Source: JAPYTK01 sp964401935 (GTDB lineage Bacteria; Myxococcota_A; Polyangia; Polyangiales; Polyangiaceae). Taken from it: 64,000 bases of DNA. Where the stretch lies: positions 46,170 to 110,169 of the forward strand of contig CAYOAL010000015.1 in assembly GCA_964401935.1 (NCBI GenBank), in the 5' to 3' direction. Within the stretch, counting starts at the first letter, position 1. Each line of letters starts with the position of its first letter. Below are positions 61,893 to 64,000 of this stretch, piece by piece. Position numbers and translations under genes: made by a program. The notes below the pieces were generated by a model that did no database searches, was not told the origin of the DNA, and was given only the letters and a program-made list of their open reading frames with translations.

Positions 61893-62828
61893 ATGACGAA
61901 GAGACCACACGTCTTCCGGGGCCACGCGCTCGGCCTCACGGCCCTCGCCGCAGCCGGCTGTGCCGGTCCACAATCTCCGACCCAACCCGCGACCACGCGC
62001 TGGGCGCCTGCTGGCGCCGGGCCTGCGGAGCTTGCACCTCGAGCGCCGAGCGCGCCAACCGTCGCACCGAGCGCGACGCCTCCGAGCTCTCCGGCGAGCC
62101 CAGGCGTCCCCGCCTGGGCTCAGGCCGCGGGCGCCGCCTTCTGCCAGCGTGGCGGCGCGTTCTTCTCCCCGCCGGGGAGCCCGGAGCTCGACACGCGTCC
62201 CCTCCCCCTCTCGTCGTGCGACGACGTGAAGCTCGAGGTGGCGCCCGCTCAAGCGGCCGAAGGCGCGAGCTGGACGTTCTTGACCCTGAGCGTGGAGCAC
62301 ACGGGGCTCGACGAGGAGCGCGTCGTCCGCTTGCGGCTTGGCACCCACGAAGCGGCGTTCACCCTCGCCCGTGGATTCAGCAGCGGCGTGGGCGCCTTCA
62401 GCCACGACGTCACGGTGGGCACCCCCGAAGTGGGAGACGTGCTCGGCGATGCGGCACCCGAGTGGTGGGTGGAGGTGGAGGTCGCCTCGCGCGACAGCGA
62501 CATGGGGGAGTGTACGACGCGCACGAGCCTCAAGCGGACGCTCGTGCTGTGCACGAGCGACCGGGGGTCGCCCCGATGTCTGAACGCGGCCCTCGCCACG
62601 GAGGACGTGCTGGTGATCGAGCCGTCGTCCGACCCGACCGTCACGTGCCCATCGCCGCGAACCGAGCGCGTCGGCTATGCGCTCGTCGCCGCCGTGTCGG
62701 ACGGGGTGATCACGTTTGAGACGGCGGCCCTCGGGAGAGCGTTCACGTCGGCGACGAAGCCGCCGTGGCTTGGGCCCGTCCCCATCGCGAAGCTCTTGAC
62801 GGAGGCCCCCCTCGGCCCACCACCATGA
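61893..62828 (+). CDS. Lipoprotein, function unknown
   Basis: A 311-residue protein with lipobox AAAGC near residue 19, a Pro/Ala/Ser linker, and a beta-rich C-terminal domain with WTFLTLSVEHTGLDEERVVRLRLGTHEAAFTL and paired cysteines. The ATG at 61893 is preferred over a TTG or GTG further upstream, since it precedes the signal sequence. No known family. The 27-bp tandem repeat begins at its stop codon. Confidence 0.72.
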   Translation: MTKRPHVFRGHALGLTALAAAGCAGPQSPTQPATTRWAPAGAGPAELAPRAPSAPTVAPSATPPSSPASPGVPAWAQAAGAAFCQRGGAFFSPPGSPELDTRPLPLSSCDDVKLEVAPAQAAEGASWTFLTLSVEHTGLDEERVVRLRLGTHEAAFTLARGFSSGVGAFSHDVTVGTPEVGDVLGDAAPEWWVEVEVASRDSDMGECTTRTSLKRTLVLCTSDRGSPRCLNAALATEDVLVIEPSSDPTVTCPSPRTERVGYALVAAVSDGVITFETAALGRAFTSATKPPWLGPVPIAKLLTEAPLGPPP

Positions 62829-62950
62829 GGCGCGCGAGAGGGCCCACCACCACGAGGCGCGCGAGAGGGCCCACCACCACGAGGCGCGCGAGAGGGCCCA
62901 CCACCACGAGGCGCGCGAGAGAGACCGCCACCACGAGGCGCGCGAGAGAA
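62827..62950. repeat. 27-bp tandem repeat, about four and a half units
   Basis: Units of GAGGCGCGCGAGAGGGCCCACCACCAC: three identical (62827-62853, 62854-62880, 62881-62907), one variant (62908-62934), then a partial unit. It fills the gap between two convergent lipoprotein genes and might have a transcription-stopping role. Confidence 0.9.
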
Positions 62951-62957
62951 GGCGAGG

Positions 62958-63629
62958 TCACAGCTCGAGGCTGACCACGCAGGCGCCGTCCTCCACGGGA
63001 CCGCTCACGGCGTTGAGCTCCTTCTCGATGCACGCCGCCGCGTCCGGGGCGACGCCGAGCACGTTCGTCCCTTGCACCAAATGCACGCTGTAGATCCAGC
63101 CCACGCGCGGGCTGACACCTTGGGCGCAGGCGCGGAGCTCCTTCGCCTTCGCCGCCGGCGCGGCCGCTGCCGCGATCGCGTCGGGGAGGACGACGCCCAC
63201 GATCTTGCCGCTCGTGACGAGCTCTTCCATCTCCTCGTCGGAGTAGCTCCACGCGCCGAGCCGACAGCGCACGTCGCGCATGACGAGGCCGTCGGCAGTG
63301 ACCGACTCGAACGAGACGTTGGCGCCCTTGGGCTCACCGGAGGCGAGTGGTTCCACCCGCCGCGCGAAGCCGGTGTAGGCGAGCTTGTGAATGACGAGGT
63401 CGCCTCCCTTGCTCGACACGGCCACCTCCGACGCATCCCCCGAGGCGATGGTGAGCAGGTTCCCTTCGCTCGGCCACGGCGGCGGGGACGGCGCGGGGGC
63501 CACGGCCGAGGCGGGCGCTGTCGTCGCGACAGGACCGTCCACCCCTTGATCCGTGCCGCCGTGCTCGAGCTCGGACGGTGTCGACGAACAACCCACGAGG
63601 AACAGCGGGACGAGGATGAGCTGACGCAT
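62958..63629 (-). CDS. Lipoprotein, function unknown
   Basis: A 223-residue protein with lipobox LVGC near residue 13, a Pro/Ala linker and a globular C-terminal domain (VSFESVTADGLVMRDVRCRLGAWSYSDEEMEELV) with a few cysteines. A start at 63638 is possible but the ATG at 63629 begins the hydrophobic signal directly. No family is recognised. Confidence 0.7.
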   Translation of the reverse strand: MRQLILVPLFLVGCSSTPSELEHGGTDQGVDGPVATTAPASAVAPAPSPPPWPSEGNLLTIASGDASEVAVSSKGGDLVIHKLAYTGFARRVEPLASGEPKGANVSFESVTADGLVMRDVRCRLGAWSYSDEEMEELVTSGKIVGVVLPDAIAAAAAPAAKAKELRACAQGVSPRVGWIYSVHLVQGTNVLGVAPDAAACIEKELNAVSGPVEDGACVVSLEL

Positions 63630-63758
63630 CGGCGGCACATTACTCCCGAAGGTAGCGAAGCTGAAGAGACCACCGCCACGAAGAGCACTCGAGCCCCGCA
63701 GGCGGCTCGGCCGACGGACACCTCAGCCACCGCGCTCGGGAACGTCACGCGCCGAGTC

Positions 63759-63818
63759 CGCGGAGCCGTCCGCCGCGGAGCCGTCCGCCGCGGAGCCGTC
63801 CGCCGCGGAGCCGTCCGC
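63759..63818. repeat. 15-bp tandem repeat, four units
   Basis: Four exact copies of CGCGGAGCCGTCCGC. The unit is GC-only apart from one A and one T, and lies in non-coding sequence. Confidence 0.9.
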
Positions 63819-63908
63819 TTCCCGTGGTTGCCTGCCGCCCACCATTGGCGGCGAGGCCACTCCGAGGTCTCCCGGTTCCCGTGCTGGAGACTTTCTGTGG
63901 GCACATAT

Positions 63909-64000
63909 CCCCTCGCCCTCCCCCTCGCCCTCCCCCTCGCCCTCGCCCTCGCCCTCGCCCTCGCCCTCGCCCTCGCCCTCGCCCTCGCCCTCGCCCTCGC
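63909..64000. repeat. (CCTCGC)n hexamer microsatellite cut by the window edge
   Basis: Repeats of CCTCGC, starting with a few CCCTCCCC variants and becoming perfect from about 63935 to the end of the window. The full length is unknown. Hexamer runs of this kind vary by slippage. Confidence 0.92.

Larger units (their letters stand above)
63630..64000. other. Terminal gene-free stretch with tandem repeats
   Basis: No supported gene. Open frames here are produced by the repeats. The two tandem repeats are listed separately; the region may continue beyond the window. Confidence 0.6.

Noticed and set aside
59791..61908. Long minus-strand frame opposite the TerB-P450 gene
   Set aside because: Low-complexity His/Glu/Arg sequence; the plus strand has recognised domains.
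63909..64000. CRISPR-like array at the window end
   Set aside because: The repeat is a 6-bp unit with no spacers, so it is a microsatellite.

Overview
The window looks like a piece of a large, very GC-rich chromosome from a myxobacterium-type organism (Myxococcota, probably Polyangiales). This is inferred from several things seen together: abundant lipoproteins with Gly/Ser/Ala-rich linkers after the lipobox, three Hanks-type Ser/Thr kinases, an FHA-containing sigma-54 activator, DUF2169 and VgrG/PAAR genes of type VI secretion, NHL-repeat lipoproteins, and long spurious open frames antisense to real genes. No rRNA, tRNA, CRISPR array, insertion sequence or phage was found. Many neighbouring genes overlap by four bases (ATGA or GTGA), indicating tight operons.

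Layout. 1-9.2 kb: the 3' end of a DUF790 nuclease gene overlapping a HAD phosphatase with a His/Ala hexapeptide repeat; a zinc-ribbon/PDZ protein; a class II triterpene cyclase (squalene-hopene cyclase family) overlapping an MpaB-type oxygenase; a Cys-rich lipoprotein; a Ser/Thr kinase. 9.3-14 kb: a class II aldolase, a lipoprotein with a possible nuclease-like core, an adrenodoxin-reductase-type ferredoxin reductase and an orphan gene. 14.2-19.4 kb: methyltransferase, asparagine synthase, family 2 glycosyltransferase and a polytopic HTTM-like membrane protein, probably a surface glycan or lipid modification set. 19.4-25.4 kb, minus strand: a type VI secretion cargo module (VgrG, PAAR-papain-like fusion, unknown 167-residue protein, HExxH protein, LPF-motif protein) next to a methyltransferase.

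25.5-34 kb: SOUL protein, lipoprotein behind a striking 19-bp inverted repeat, TerB-like protein, methyltransferase, orphan, MDR oxidoreductase, winged-helix regulator, then beta-carbonic anhydrase with a SulP transporter (a likely CO2/bicarbonate unit). 34-42.4 kb is an envelope redox/propeller region: di-heme peroxidase, Spy-like lipoprotein, propeller-like lipoprotein and an operon of three NHL lipoproteins with a cytochrome P460-like protein. 42.5-46.5 kb: orphan, class II amidotransferase, and a KamA-family radical SAM enzyme overlapping an aminotransferase.

46.8-56.3 kb: DUF2169 protein, sigma factor, TPR protein, FHA/sigma-54 activator, kinase with an anti-sigma-like zinc motif whose frame runs 311 bp into the activator, lipoprotein and another kinase. 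56.5-64 kb: lipoprotein, OprP-type porin, a TerB-cytochrome P450 fusion that lacks the heme-ligating cysteine, two lipoproteins, and several short tandem repeats ending in a hexamer microsatellite cut by the window edge. The most notable items are the Cys-less TerB-P450 fusion, the type VI cargo module, the cyclase/oxygenase pair and the NHL/P460 operon.
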